From Chloroflexota bacterium (GTDB taxonomy: Bacteria > Chloroflexota > Anaerolineae > UBA4142), in assembly GCA_016199405.1 (NCBI GenBank), contig JACQGS010000227.1, positions 1 to 19,635 on the forward strand: DNA of 19,635 bases. The letters are read 5' to 3'. Position 1 is the first letter of the stretch. Every line of letters begins with the position of its first letter. Both the position numbers and the translations under genes were made by a program. The notes beneath the pieces were generated by a model. That model ran no database searches. It worked only from the letters and a program-made list of their open reading frames with translations, and was not told the origin of the DNA. This document shows positions 7,555 through 15,300 of the stretch, piece after piece.

Positions 7555-9464
7555 AATGTCCCAATTGTTCCTTTGAAAACGCGGCGGACGCAAAATTTTG
7601 CGAGAACTGCGGTCAGCCGTTTGAAAAAATTTGTCCCCAGTGCGGCACGTCTAATTCGCCGACCGCTAAATTTTGCAAGAAGGATGGCTTCAATTTGCAA
7701 ACGGCGAGAATTGAATCGCGCGCCGCGCAAGTGACCAAAACGCAAGACCTCGATGCCTTGCGTAAGACCGCACCCCAAAACGTCGCAACGAAAATTCTGG
7801 CTGAGCGCGAGCGGATGGAGGGCGAACGCAAACTCGTCACCGCGCTTTTCGCCGACATCGTCGGCTCGACCACCCTCGCGGAACAAATGGACCCTGAAGA
7901 TTGGCGCGACATCGTGACGGGCGCGCATCGGCGCGTCAGTGAAGCGGTGTATAGATATGAAGGCACGATCGCGCAACTCTTGGGCGACGGCGTGCTGGCA
8001 TTTTTCGGCGCGCCGATTGCGCACGAAGATGACGCGGAACGCGCGATGCGCGCGTCGTTATTGATTTTGGCGGCGATTCACGAGTACGCGCAGGAATTAA
8101 AACAGAAAAAACGCGTGCCCGATTTTCAAATGCGGATTGGTTTGAATACGGGGCTGGTCGTCGTCGGCAACATCGGCAGTGATTTGCATATGGAGTATCT
8201 CGCCGTCGGCGATACGGTCAACCTTGCCGCGCGCGTGCAAAGCGCGGCAGACGCCAATTCGATTTTGGTCGCGGGCAGTACGCATCGGCTCGCGCTGAAT
8301 TTGTTCGAGTACGAAGACAAAGGCAAGATCACCGTCAAAGGCAAGACCGAACCGATTCAAGTGTATCGCGTCATCAGCGAAAAGAAAGGCGCCGTGCGCA
8401 CGCGCGGCATTGCCGGTCTCGCGTCGCCGATGGTCGGGCGCGAACGCGAATTTTCGCAACTCGCGCAGATTACCGACGCGCTGCATCAATCGCGCGGCGG
8501 CGTCGCCACGATTATCGGCGAAGCCGGCTTGGGCAAGTCGCGGCTCGTCGCCGAATGGCGCAAAGCCTCTCTCGCGCAATTCGGCGAAGGCGGCTTGCGT
8601 TGGATCGAAGGACGCTGTTTATCATACGGCGCATCGATGGCGCATCATCTTAGCACCGATATTTTGCGCGCGATCATCGGCGCGCCGCCCGGCTCGACTG
8701 AAGAAGAAACACACGCCGCGTTACGAAAAGTTTGTGAAGATTTGTTTGGCGCGGAGATCAAGGATGTTTATCCATTTCTCGGGCACTTGCTGGGCATTCA
8801 ACTCGAAGCAGAAATGGACGCGCGTGTAAAATATCTCGATGGTCCGGCGCTGCAACAAAAATATATCGCCGCCTACAAGAAACTTTTGCTGACGCTCGCG
8901 CAAAAAATGCCGACCGTGCTAGTCTGTGAGGACGTGCACTGGGCGGACCCCTCGTCCATCGAAATGGGTCTGCAGGTCTTGGCGATTGTCGCCGAAGCGC
9001 CACTCGTCGTCGTGTTCGTGACGCGCGCGGATAAAGACAGCCCGGGCTGGAAACTGATCGCGCAATCGCACGAAATTGCCGGAGTCGGCGCGATGGATTT
9101 GCATCTCGCGCCGCTCTCGGAAAACGACAGCAAGCAACTCGTCAGCAATTTGCTCGAGGTGGAAGCGCTGCCAGAAAATTTGCGCAACCTGATTCTCGCC
9201 AAAGCCGAAGGCAATCCGTTTTTTGTGGAAGAAGTGATTCGGATGCTGATTGATCGCGGCGGCATCGCGTTGCAAAATGGCAAGTGGACTATGACGCGCG
9301 AAATATCGAGCATTGAAATTCCGGACACGTTGCAAGGCGTGCTCGCCGCGCGCATTGACCGTCTGCCCGAAGATGCGAAACGCATTTTGCAAATCGCCTC
9401 CGTGATTGGCAGAAAATTCCAGGTCAAGATTTTGGAAAAAGTTTTGGAGCAACAAGGATTGTAA
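7551..9464 (+). CDS. Cyclase–ATPase head that ends inside the winged helix (split paralogue)
   Basis: A 637-residue paralogue of the preceding gene without the TPR half. It starts with GTG; the start is fixed by the matching N-terminus (MKCPNCS) and the GTGA overlap with the upstream stop. The zinc ribbons lack one ligand: D45 replaces the last cysteine. The cyclase domain keeps metal residues D102 and D146 plus N224 and R228, with Q142 and L217 at the base-selecting sites. Walker A is GEAGLGKS (323-330) and Walker B is VLVCEDVHWAD (from 456). The protein ends at KILEKVLEQQGL, within the winged-helix domain, exactly where the 10011 gene resumes. It is either a natural subunit completed by the downstream modules or a gene broken by the SRPBCC insertion. 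Catalytic residues are intact, which favours a working head. Confidence 0.85.
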   Translation: MKCPNCSFENAADAKFCENCGQPFEKICPQCGTSNSPTAKFCKKDGFNLQTARIESRAAQVTKTQDLDALRKTAPQNVATKILAERERMEGERKLVTALFADIVGSTTLAEQMDPEDWRDIVTGAHRRVSEAVYRYEGTIAQLLGDGVLAFFGAPIAHEDDAERAMRASLLILAAIHEYAQELKQKKRVPDFQMRIGLNTGLVVVGNIGSDLHMEYLAVGDTVNLAARVQSAADANSILVAGSTHRLALNLFEYEDKGKITVKGKTEPIQVYRVISEKKGAVRTRGIAGLASPMVGREREFSQLAQITDALHQSRGGVATIIGEAGLGKSRLVAEWRKASLAQFGEGGLRWIEGRCLSYGASMAHHLSTDILRAIIGAPPGSTEEETHAALRKVCEDLFGAEIKDVYPFLGHLLGIQLEAEMDARVKYLDGPALQQKYIAAYKKLLLTLAQKMPTVLVCEDVHWADPSSIEMGLQVLAIVAEAPLVVVFVTRADKDSPGWKLIAQSHEIAGVGAMDLHLAPLSENDSKQLVSNLLEVEALPENLRNLILAKAEGNPFFVEEVIRMLIDRGGIALQNGKWTMTREISSIEIPDTLQGVLAARIDRLPEDAKRILQIASVIGRKFQVKILEKVLEQQGL

Positions 9465-9581
9465 GTTCAACATACACGCTCGCGTTCGTCTGGAGGGAGG
9501 TGAGGAGATAAACACATACCGAAAGTAGATTGTCGCCCAATACGGACGGTAAGCAAAACAGATCCTTGAAGGAGGATTCTC
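9465..9581. other. Gap between cyclase head and SRPBCC gene, with strong ribosome-binding site
   Basis: This is the largest gap within the 3856-17060 gene run. AAGGAGG at 9569-9575, six bases before the ATG at 9582, is the strongest Shine-Dalgarno in the window; most neighbouring genes have weak or no such site and rely on overlaps. A second purine-rich run, GGAGGGAGGTGAGGAG, lies just downstream of 9490 but no start follows it closely. In-frame stops close the stretch, so read-through from the head is not possible. No convincing promoter or terminator was identified, though an internal promoter here is plausible. Confidence 0.5.
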
Positions 9582-10007
9582 ATGATTCGCATCGAAACGA
9601 GCGTTGAGATTAGCAAACCCGTGAGCCAAGTGTTCGCGTTCATTGCCGACCTGAAGAACTCAGGCAAATGGTCAACGATGGCGACCACCCGCATCTCCGA
9701 TGGACCGGTCGGAGTTGGGACAACTTTTTCATCGGTCGCGCGTTCGGAAGGCAAGGATAGAAAGTCGGAATGGCAAGTCACCACGTTTGAGCGCGATAAA
9801 AAACTTGCCTTTGTCGGTTCGGGTGAAGGTATGGCGTACACCGCCGATATGAATTTTGAATCCACCGGCGGCGGAACACGTGTGAATTACAAATTTACGC
9901 TTCAATTATCGGGTTTCATAAAACTCCTTGAACCTCTTCTCGCCGGTCAAGTGCGAAAAGAAGAAGAAGGCGAGTTGAAAAAATTAAAGCAATTGCTCGA
10001 AGCGTAA
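9582..10007 (+). CDS. SRPBCC-family (polyketide cyclase/dehydrase-like) small protein
   Basis: A 141-residue protein of the START/SRPBCC helix-grip fold. The N-terminus IRIETSVEISKPVSQVFAFI is typical for this superfamily, followed by alternating strands and a long C-terminal helix (~120-141). Members bind hydrophobic ligands or act in diverse pathways; the ligand here cannot be assigned. It has its own strong ribosome-binding site and visibly fewer GCG/CGC codons than its neighbours, suggesting a different origin. It sits exactly between the two halves of what would be one cyclase–ATPase–TPR protein, and its stop is only three bases from the next ATG. It may be a later insertion or a co-opted ligand-binding component. 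The fold assignment is firm; the role is unknown. Confidence 0.8.
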   Translation: MIRIETSVEISKPVSQVFAFIADLKNSGKWSTMATTRISDGPVGVGTTFSSVARSEGKDRKSEWQVTTFERDKKLAFVGSGEGMAYTADMNFESTGGGTRVNYKFTLQLSGFIKLLEPLLAGQVRKEEEGELKKLKQLLEA

Positions 10008-10010
10008 CCG

Positions 10011-11756
10011 ATGAATCTCGCGACGACCCTCGACCAACTCGAGAACGAACAACTCATCCGCACGCTCGATGATGCGTACCTGTTCAAGCACGCGCTGACG
10101 CAGGAGACGGCGTACCAGTCGCTCCTGCGTCAAACTCGGCGCGAAGTTCATCGCCTCGTCGCGCAAGCGTACGAAACGCTCTTTGCCGATCAATTGGACG
10201 ACTACGCCGCGATTCTCGCGCGGCATTATGCAGAAACCGACGAGGTGGCTAAAACCATCGAGTACGAAACGCGCGCGGGCGACGCTGCCGCGCGCGTGCA
10301 CGCTCCATTGGTCGCACTCGAACATTATACGCGCGCGTTGGAATTGGTCACGCGGAACGGGGCAACCGCGCGGGTTGCCCCTACGGATGTATTTCTCAAA
10401 AAGGGACGGATGCTTGAACTCGCGGGGAGATTCGACGACGCGCTCGCGAATTACGCGGCGATGGAAACACGCGGGCGAGATCACGGTGAGCGCGGAATGG
10501 AATTGAACGCACTGATCACGAGTGCGATCATTCGCTCGAACACGTCAACTGTGCGCGACGAAAAGCAAGCCGATGAATTATCAAAGCGCGCGCTCGCGTT
10601 GGCGCGGGAGCTGGGCGACCCAGCCGCGGAGGCGAAAATTTTGTGGACGTTGTCGCTGAACAATTCCTTTGCGGGACATCCACGCGAATCGGTCGAGTAC
10701 GGCGAACAGTCTATCGGAATTGCGCGTGCGCTGAATTTACGCGAGCAATTGGCATATTCGTTGAACGATGTTTCATTCGGTTACCTCTATCTCGGCGAAA
10801 TCGAAAAGACGCGTGCGGTTTTGGATGAAGCGCGCGGGTTGTGGCGCGAACTCGACAATCCAACCATGCTGTCGGACAACTTGATTCGCGCGAGTGTCGT
10901 GCATTATGGCTTGGGCGAATTCCAACCGCTTTACGAATTATCCGAACAATCCGCCGCGATCAGCGAAAAGATCGGCAACACATGGGGACAGGCAGAAGCG
11001 GTTCAACAATTGGGATATATTCATTTTGAGTACGGCGAATTTGAAAAAGCGATTCACTTTTACAATCATGCGCTCGAATCGTGCCAACAGTCGGGACATT
11101 CGGGAATGCTAATTACCACGCATCTCAATCTCGCGTGGCTCTATGAAACCCTCGGCGCGCTGGAACGCGCGCAAGAACTGGCGCATTTAGCACTGGAGGA
11201 AACGCGCGCGCATAATCCATCTTGGGAAGCCTGGGCGCAATCCTTTCTCGTGCGCGTCGAATTAGGGTTAGGCAATGTAGATGGGGCAGACGCGCGAATG
11301 CAAAAAGCGTACGCACAGGTCTCGCGCGAAGATTTTCTGACCTTCGTCCACGTCAGTGTCACGTATAGCGAGGTCGCGCTCGCGCAACGTGATTACGAAC
11401 GCGCCCACAGCATCACACGAGAAGCAATGAATGTGCTTGAGCGCGCGCACTTGCGGCTATTTCTCGCCGACGCGCTCTTTATTCAGGCGCGCGCATGGCT
11501 CGCGCAAAATAATTTTGAATCCGCGCGGAAAGCTTTAGAAACAGCGCGTGGAATCGCGGAACAGCAAAACTCGCGGCGCATGCTGTGGAAAATTCTTGCC
11601 GCGCGCGCGGAATGCGAATCGAATGAGGTGAGGGCGCGCACGTGGCGCGGGAAATCGCGCGTAGTCGTGGAGTATATTGCGGCGCATTCTCCGCCGGAAT
11701 TACGCGCGCGTTTTCTGAACCAGACTGAGATCGTAAGAGTGATGACGCAAACATGA
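10011..11756 (+). CDS. Stand-alone TPR module A with half winged helix
   Basis: A 581-residue protein made of the C-terminal half of a STAND cyclase: a helix (NLATTLDQLENEQLIRTL), the winged-helix signature YLFKHALTQETAYQSLL (23-39), then TPR-like helical pairs to the end, closing with the tail PPELRARFLNQTEIVRVM. It has no cyclase, zinc ribbon or P-loop. Its first residues align as the direct continuation of the protein ending at 9464, with nothing missing compared with the intact paralogue. Shared landmarks with modules B and C include LWRELDNxxML and a following NxW motif. The ATG comes three bases after the SRPBCC stop; its own stop overlaps the next ATG (ATGA). Residues 117-124 are encoded by a palindromic element. 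It probably acts as a sensor or protein-binding scaffold. Confidence 0.82.
   Translation: MNLATTLDQLENEQLIRTLDDAYLFKHALTQETAYQSLLRQTRREVHRLVAQAYETLFADQLDDYAAILARHYAETDEVAKTIEYETRAGDAAARVHAPLVALEHYTRALELVTRNGATARVAPTDVFLKKGRMLELAGRFDDALANYAAMETRGRDHGERGMELNALITSAIIRSNTSTVRDEKQADELSKRALALARELGDPAAEAKILWTLSLNNSFAGHPRESVEYGEQSIGIARALNLREQLAYSLNDVSFGYLYLGEIEKTRAVLDEARGLWRELDNPTMLSDNLIRASVVHYGLGEFQPLYELSEQSAAISEKIGNTWGQAEAVQQLGYIHFEYGEFEKAIHFYNHALESCQQSGHSGMLITTHLNLAWLYETLGALERAQELAHLALEETRAHNPSWEAWAQSFLVRVELGLGNVDGADARMQKAYAQVSREDFLTFVHVSVTYSEVALAQRDYERAHSITREAMNVLERAHLRLFLADALFIQARAWLAQNNFESARKALETARGIAEQQNSRRMLWKILAARAECESNEVRARTWRGKSRVVVEYIAAHSPPELRARFLNQTEIVRVMTQT
10359..10381. repeat. In-frame palindrome GGGGCAACC / GGTTGCCCC in module A
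   Basis: Nine-base perfect arms (10359-10367 and 10373-10381) surround a 5-base spacer. It lies in the coding sequence of module A, encoding about residues 117-124 (GATARVAP region) in the linker between two TPR helices. It resembles, from memory, a REP-like palindrome scattered through Chloroflexota and cyanobacterial DNA; this was not checked by search. Module B carries a different palindrome at the same protein position. Confidence 0.65.
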
Positions 11757-13519
11757 ATCTCTCGACGACGCTCACCCAACTCGAAACCGAACAACTCTTG
11801 CGCCGCCTGAGCGAACCCGATCTGGCGTATCTCTTCAAGCACACGCTGACGCAAGAGACCGCGTATCAATCGCTCTTGCGCGAAAACCGGCGCGAGATGC
11901 ATCGCCGCGTCGCGCAGGCGTACGAGCAAATTTTTTCGGACGCGCTCGACGATCACGCCGCGATCCTCGCGACGCATTACGAAAACGCCGGCGACGATGC
12001 GAAAACGCTCGAGTATTCCATCCGCGCCGGCGATGCTGCCGCGCGCAAATACGCGAACGCCGAAGCGATTTTGCACTACGCGCGCGCGGTGGAGATTGCA
12101 AAAAGTGCGACGCACTTGGCAAGTGCGTCGCACCTGTCGGACCTTTTTCTCAAACTCGGACGCGTCTATGAAATTGCCTCGCGTTATACGGACGCGCTCC
12201 GCCTCTACGACGACATGATCGCCCTCGCGCAGACGCGCGCGGATCGCGCGTTGGAACTCGCCGCGCTCGTCGCCCGGGGTACGCTCCATTCGGCGCCGAC
12301 CCCGCTCTTTGATCCGGAGAAAGGCACGACCATGGCAATGCATGCGCTTGAGCTGGCGCGCGAACTGACCGACCAACCCGCCGAAGCAAAAATTTTGTGG
12401 AATCTGTCGTTGCTGAATGGCATGCAGGGGCATCGGAACGAAGCCGTCACGTACGGTGAGCAATCGCTGGCGATCGCGCGCGCGAATAATTTGCGCGAGC
12501 AAACCGCGTTCACGCTCACGGACATTTATCGCGCGTATGTCTCGGATGGTCAGGTTCGCCGCGGCTTAGCGGCATTGGAAGAAGCCCGCGCCTTGTGGCG
12601 CGAATTGGACAACCAGCCGATGTTGGTGGATACGCTTTCTTCAACGACGATGTTGTATTACTTTACGGGCAATTATGCGGAATCCGTCGACTTTCATCAT
12701 CAGGCGCTGGAATTGGCTGAGCGAATTGACAATCTCTGGAATCAATCGTTCTGTCGTCACAGCGTTGGAAATATTTTTTTCGAGCGCGGCGACCCGACGT
12801 ACGCGATTGAAACGATGGAAAAGTCAATCCACTTTGGCATCAAAGCCGGCTTTATCGTTCCTGAAATCTGGACTCAAGCGGACTTGGGCTGGGTCTGGGC
12901 ATCGTTGGGTCAATATGATCGCGCCTTGAAATCCGCCCAAGCCGCCCACGCCCAAGCCGAGGCGCATTTTCAACGGTGGCGACCTAATACGCTGGCAATC
13001 TTGTCGCGGATTCACACCGCGCGCGGTGATCCCGCGGCGGCGGAAGATTATTTGCAACAAGCCCGCCACCTACTGGCTGCGGGCGAGTTTATTTGGGCGG
13101 GTGAATTTCATTTGGGCATCGCGGAAGCGGAGTTTGAAATGACGCGCGGCGATTTTGCGCGCGCGGCGCAGATGGCTGAGCAATTGATCGCGCGGGAGCA
13201 AGCGATGGAGTTTGCATTTAGCATACACGCGGCGCAATGCGTGCGCGGGCAAGCGCTGCTCGCGCTCAATCGTTTGGACGAAGCCGGCGCGGCATTGGCG
13301 GAGGCGCAACGGGTTGCCGACACGCGCGGTTCGAAATGGATATTGTGGCACGTCTTCGCCGCGCAGAGCGAATTGCAGACGCGACTCGGCAATCGCGATG
13401 CGGCGGCGGAATTGCGCGCGCAGGCGCGCGAAATTATCACTCGCATCGCGGAGAAAACGCCGGCGGACGCGCGCGCATCGTTCTTGAATTTGCCGAAGGT
13501 GCGTGCGGTGACGGAGTGA
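11753..13519 (+). CDS. Stand-alone TPR module B with half winged helix
   Basis: A 588-residue paralogue of module A. It starts at the same domain boundary (NLSTTLTQLETEQLLRRL), carries the winged-helix signature YLFKHTLTQETAYQSLL (26-42), then TPR-like repeats with the shared LWRELDNQPML and NLWNQSF landmarks, and ends with PADARASFLNLPKVRAV. The ATG overlaps the stop of module A by four bases (ATGA), pointing to coupled translation and roughly matched amounts. No catalytic domain is present. Residues 118-127 are encoded by a perfect inverted repeat different from that of module A. The close similarity of its N-terminus to module A argues for tandem duplication rather than independent capture. 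Confidence 0.82.
   Translation: MNLSTTLTQLETEQLLRRLSEPDLAYLFKHTLTQETAYQSLLRENRREMHRRVAQAYEQIFSDALDDHAAILATHYENAGDDAKTLEYSIRAGDAAARKYANAEAILHYARAVEIAKSATHLASASHLSDLFLKLGRVYEIASRYTDALRLYDDMIALAQTRADRALELAALVARGTLHSAPTPLFDPEKGTTMAMHALELARELTDQPAEAKILWNLSLLNGMQGHRNEAVTYGEQSLAIARANNLREQTAFTLTDIYRAYVSDGQVRRGLAALEEARALWRELDNQPMLVDTLSSTTMLYYFTGNYAESVDFHHQALELAERIDNLWNQSFCRHSVGNIFFERGDPTYAIETMEKSIHFGIKAGFIVPEIWTQADLGWVWASLGQYDRALKSAQAAHAQAEAHFQRWRPNTLAILSRIHTARGDPAAAEDYLQQARHLLAAGEFIWAGEFHLGIAEAEFEMTRGDFARAAQMAEQLIAREQAMEFAFSIHAAQCVRGQALLALNRLDEAGAALAEAQRVADTRGSKWILWHVFAAQSELQTRLGNRDAAAELRAQAREIITRIAEKTPADARASFLNLPKVRAVTE
12105..12133. repeat. In-frame nested palindrome in module B
   Basis: Perfect 13-base arms GTGCGACGCACTT (12105-12117) and AAGTGCGTCGCAC (12121-12133) flank a 3-base spacer. 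Each arm contains its own near-palindrome, GTGCGWCGCAC, so this is a nested inverted repeat. It encodes about residues 118-127 (THLASASHLS) in the linker between two TPR helices, with no stop. The sequence is unrelated to the palindrome at the matching place in module A. Confidence 0.7.
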
Positions 13520-13527
13520 AAGAACCG

Positions 13528-15300
13528 ATGCCTGCCCTGAAAACCAAACCGATCAAAAAACGCACGCCCGCGCGAAAAAAGAACATTTCCGCGACGCTCG
13601 GCGCGATTGAATTGATCGGGCTGATTCAACAATCCGATCCCGCGCCGGATTTGGCGTATCGTTTCAAGCACACGCTGACCCAAGAGACGGCGTACTATTC
13701 GCTCTTGCGCGAAAATCGCCGCGACATTCATCGAGCGATTGCTGAATGCTACGAGAAAATCGGCGCCGAGAATTTGGACGAGTACGCCGCACTGCTTGCG
13801 CAACATTACGCCGAAGCCGGCGATAACGCGAAAACCATCGAATACTCCATTCGCGCCGGCGATGCCGCGGCGCGCGTATACGCGTTGCCCGAAGCCGTGC
13901 TGCATTACGCGCGCGGTCTCACCGCGGCAAAACAAATTGACGCGCGCGCGGAACTTGAGACATTGTACCAAAAGTTGGGACGCGCGTTGGAACTCGCCGG
14001 ACGATACGATGAAGCCGCGCAGGCGTATGAAGAAATGGAAAAGTTCGCGCAAGAAAAAAGTGACCGCGTGCTCGAACTGGCGGCACTCACGTTTCAATCT
14101 ACCATTCTGTGCACGCCGACGGCAAAATATGATGAGACGAAGGGCGCACGTGTTTGTGAACGCGCGCTCACGCTCGCGCGCGAGCTTGAAGATAAAAAAT
14201 CTGAAGCGCGGGGTTTGTGGAATCTAATGCTGTTGCATGGCGTCGCGGGCCGCTCACTGGAAGCAATTACATTCGGCCAACAATCGCTCGCACTTGCGCG
14301 TGAGTTGGGATTGAAAGAACAGATCGCGTACACATTGAATGATCTAGGCGGATTTGGCTACGGCGGAAGTGGCGACCTGCCGCGCGCGATTGCGATGCAA
14401 GATGAAGCGCGCGCGTTGTGGCGCGAGCTCGATAATCCGGCGATGCTCGCGGACAATTTGTCGGGCACCGCGCAAAATTTGTATATGCTCGGTGAAGGCG
14501 CGCGCGGGTTAGCGTACGCCCGCGAAGCCTTTGAAATTAGTTCGCGCATTGAAAATTTGTGGGGCAAATCGTTCAGTCGAATTACCGAAGGGTTTATCTT
14601 GAGCGATCAGCATTGGGGTTTGAGTTTGCAGATGTTGGAGCAAGCGATTCAATTAGCTGAGCACAGTGGATTTCCCGGCGCGCAATCGATGGGGCGCTAT
14701 GCCCTTGCACTATTGCTCGCGCAGGTGAATGACTTCCCTCGAGCGTGCGAAATCGCATTAGAGGGCGACGCGTTGACGCAAGCGAAAATGCCGCAGTGGC
14801 GCGCGTGGTCGCTGGGCGGGCTGGCGCGCATTCACACGCACATGAAAATGTGGGACGCGGCAGAAGCGTATCTGGCGGAGGCACTCAAATATTTTGATCC
14901 GAGCAAATCCACACTTTTTTCCGTTATTGACATTCCCATGGCACAAGGTGAGATTGCGCACGGGCGCGGCGATTTTCCACGCGCGATCATCGCGTTTGAA
15001 AAAGCCATCGAAACTTTGACGCAATTGGATTATCGCGTCTTTATTCCCGAAGCGCTCTATCACAAAGCCCGCGTATTGCGAGCGCAAGGCGATGAAACCC
15101 ACGCGTACGCGACGCTGACGGAGGCACGTAACCGCGCCGTCGCATCAAATTCGCATCGCGCTTTGTGGCAGATTCTCGCCGCGCTCGGCGAAAAAGAAGC
15201 CGCGCGCGCGATTTTGTCTCCGCTCATCGCGGATTTGCCGGACGATTTGCGCGCGTCGTTCTTTCAGCGCGAAGATGCGCGCGCCTTGATGGCAGAATGA
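13528..15300 (+). CDS. Stand-alone TPR module C with basic N-terminal tail
   Basis: A 590-residue member of the same series. The frame is open further upstream, but the ATG at 13528, eight bases after the module B stop, is chosen because it avoids a 291-base overlap and places the conserved region near the N-terminus as in the other modules. A lysine/arginine-rich tail (residues 5-18, KTKPIKKRTPARKK) precedes the winged-helix half, whose signature is YRFKHTLTQETAYYSLL (44-60). TPR-like repeats follow with LWRELDNPAML and NLWGKSF, and the protein ends in PDDLRASFFQREDARALM. The linker that carries palindromes in modules A and B has none here. The basic tail is unique among the four and may bind nucleic acid, membrane or a partner; this is inference. 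Confidence 0.8.
   Translation: MPALKTKPIKKRTPARKKNISATLGAIELIGLIQQSDPAPDLAYRFKHTLTQETAYYSLLRENRRDIHRAIAECYEKIGAENLDEYAALLAQHYAEAGDNAKTIEYSIRAGDAAARVYALPEAVLHYARGLTAAKQIDARAELETLYQKLGRALELAGRYDEAAQAYEEMEKFAQEKSDRVLELAALTFQSTILCTPTAKYDETKGARVCERALTLARELEDKKSEARGLWNLMLLHGVAGRSLEAITFGQQSLALARELGLKEQIAYTLNDLGGFGYGGSGDLPRAIAMQDEARALWRELDNPAMLADNLSGTAQNLYMLGEGARGLAYAREAFEISSRIENLWGKSFSRITEGFILSDQHWGLSLQMLEQAIQLAEHSGFPGAQSMGRYALALLLAQVNDFPRACEIALEGDALTQAKMPQWRAWSLGGLARIHTHMKMWDAAEAYLAEALKYFDPSKSTLFSVIDIPMAQGEIAHGRGDFPRAIIAFEKAIETLTQLDYRVFIPEALYHKARVLRAQGDETHAYATLTEARNRAVASNSHRALWQILAALGEKEAARAILSPLIADLPDDLRASFFQREDARALMAE

Noticed and set aside
7551..11756. Head and module A as a single frameshifted or mis-sequenced gene
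   Set aside because: A complete SRPBCC gene with its own ribosome-binding site lies between them, and three further modules begin at the same boundary.
10359..12133. Palindromes in modules A and B as transcription terminators
   Set aside because: They lie inside open, otherwise intact coding sequence and are not followed by T-runs.
13237..13527. Upstream extension of the module C reading frame
   Set aside because: It would overlap module B by 283 bases and encode arginine/alanine-rich sequence typical of an out-of-frame shadow; the ATG at 13528 fits the gene series.
15165..15296. Upstream extension of the module D reading frame
   Set aside because: It lies wholly inside module C; the ATGA overlap at 15297 matches the A-B junction.
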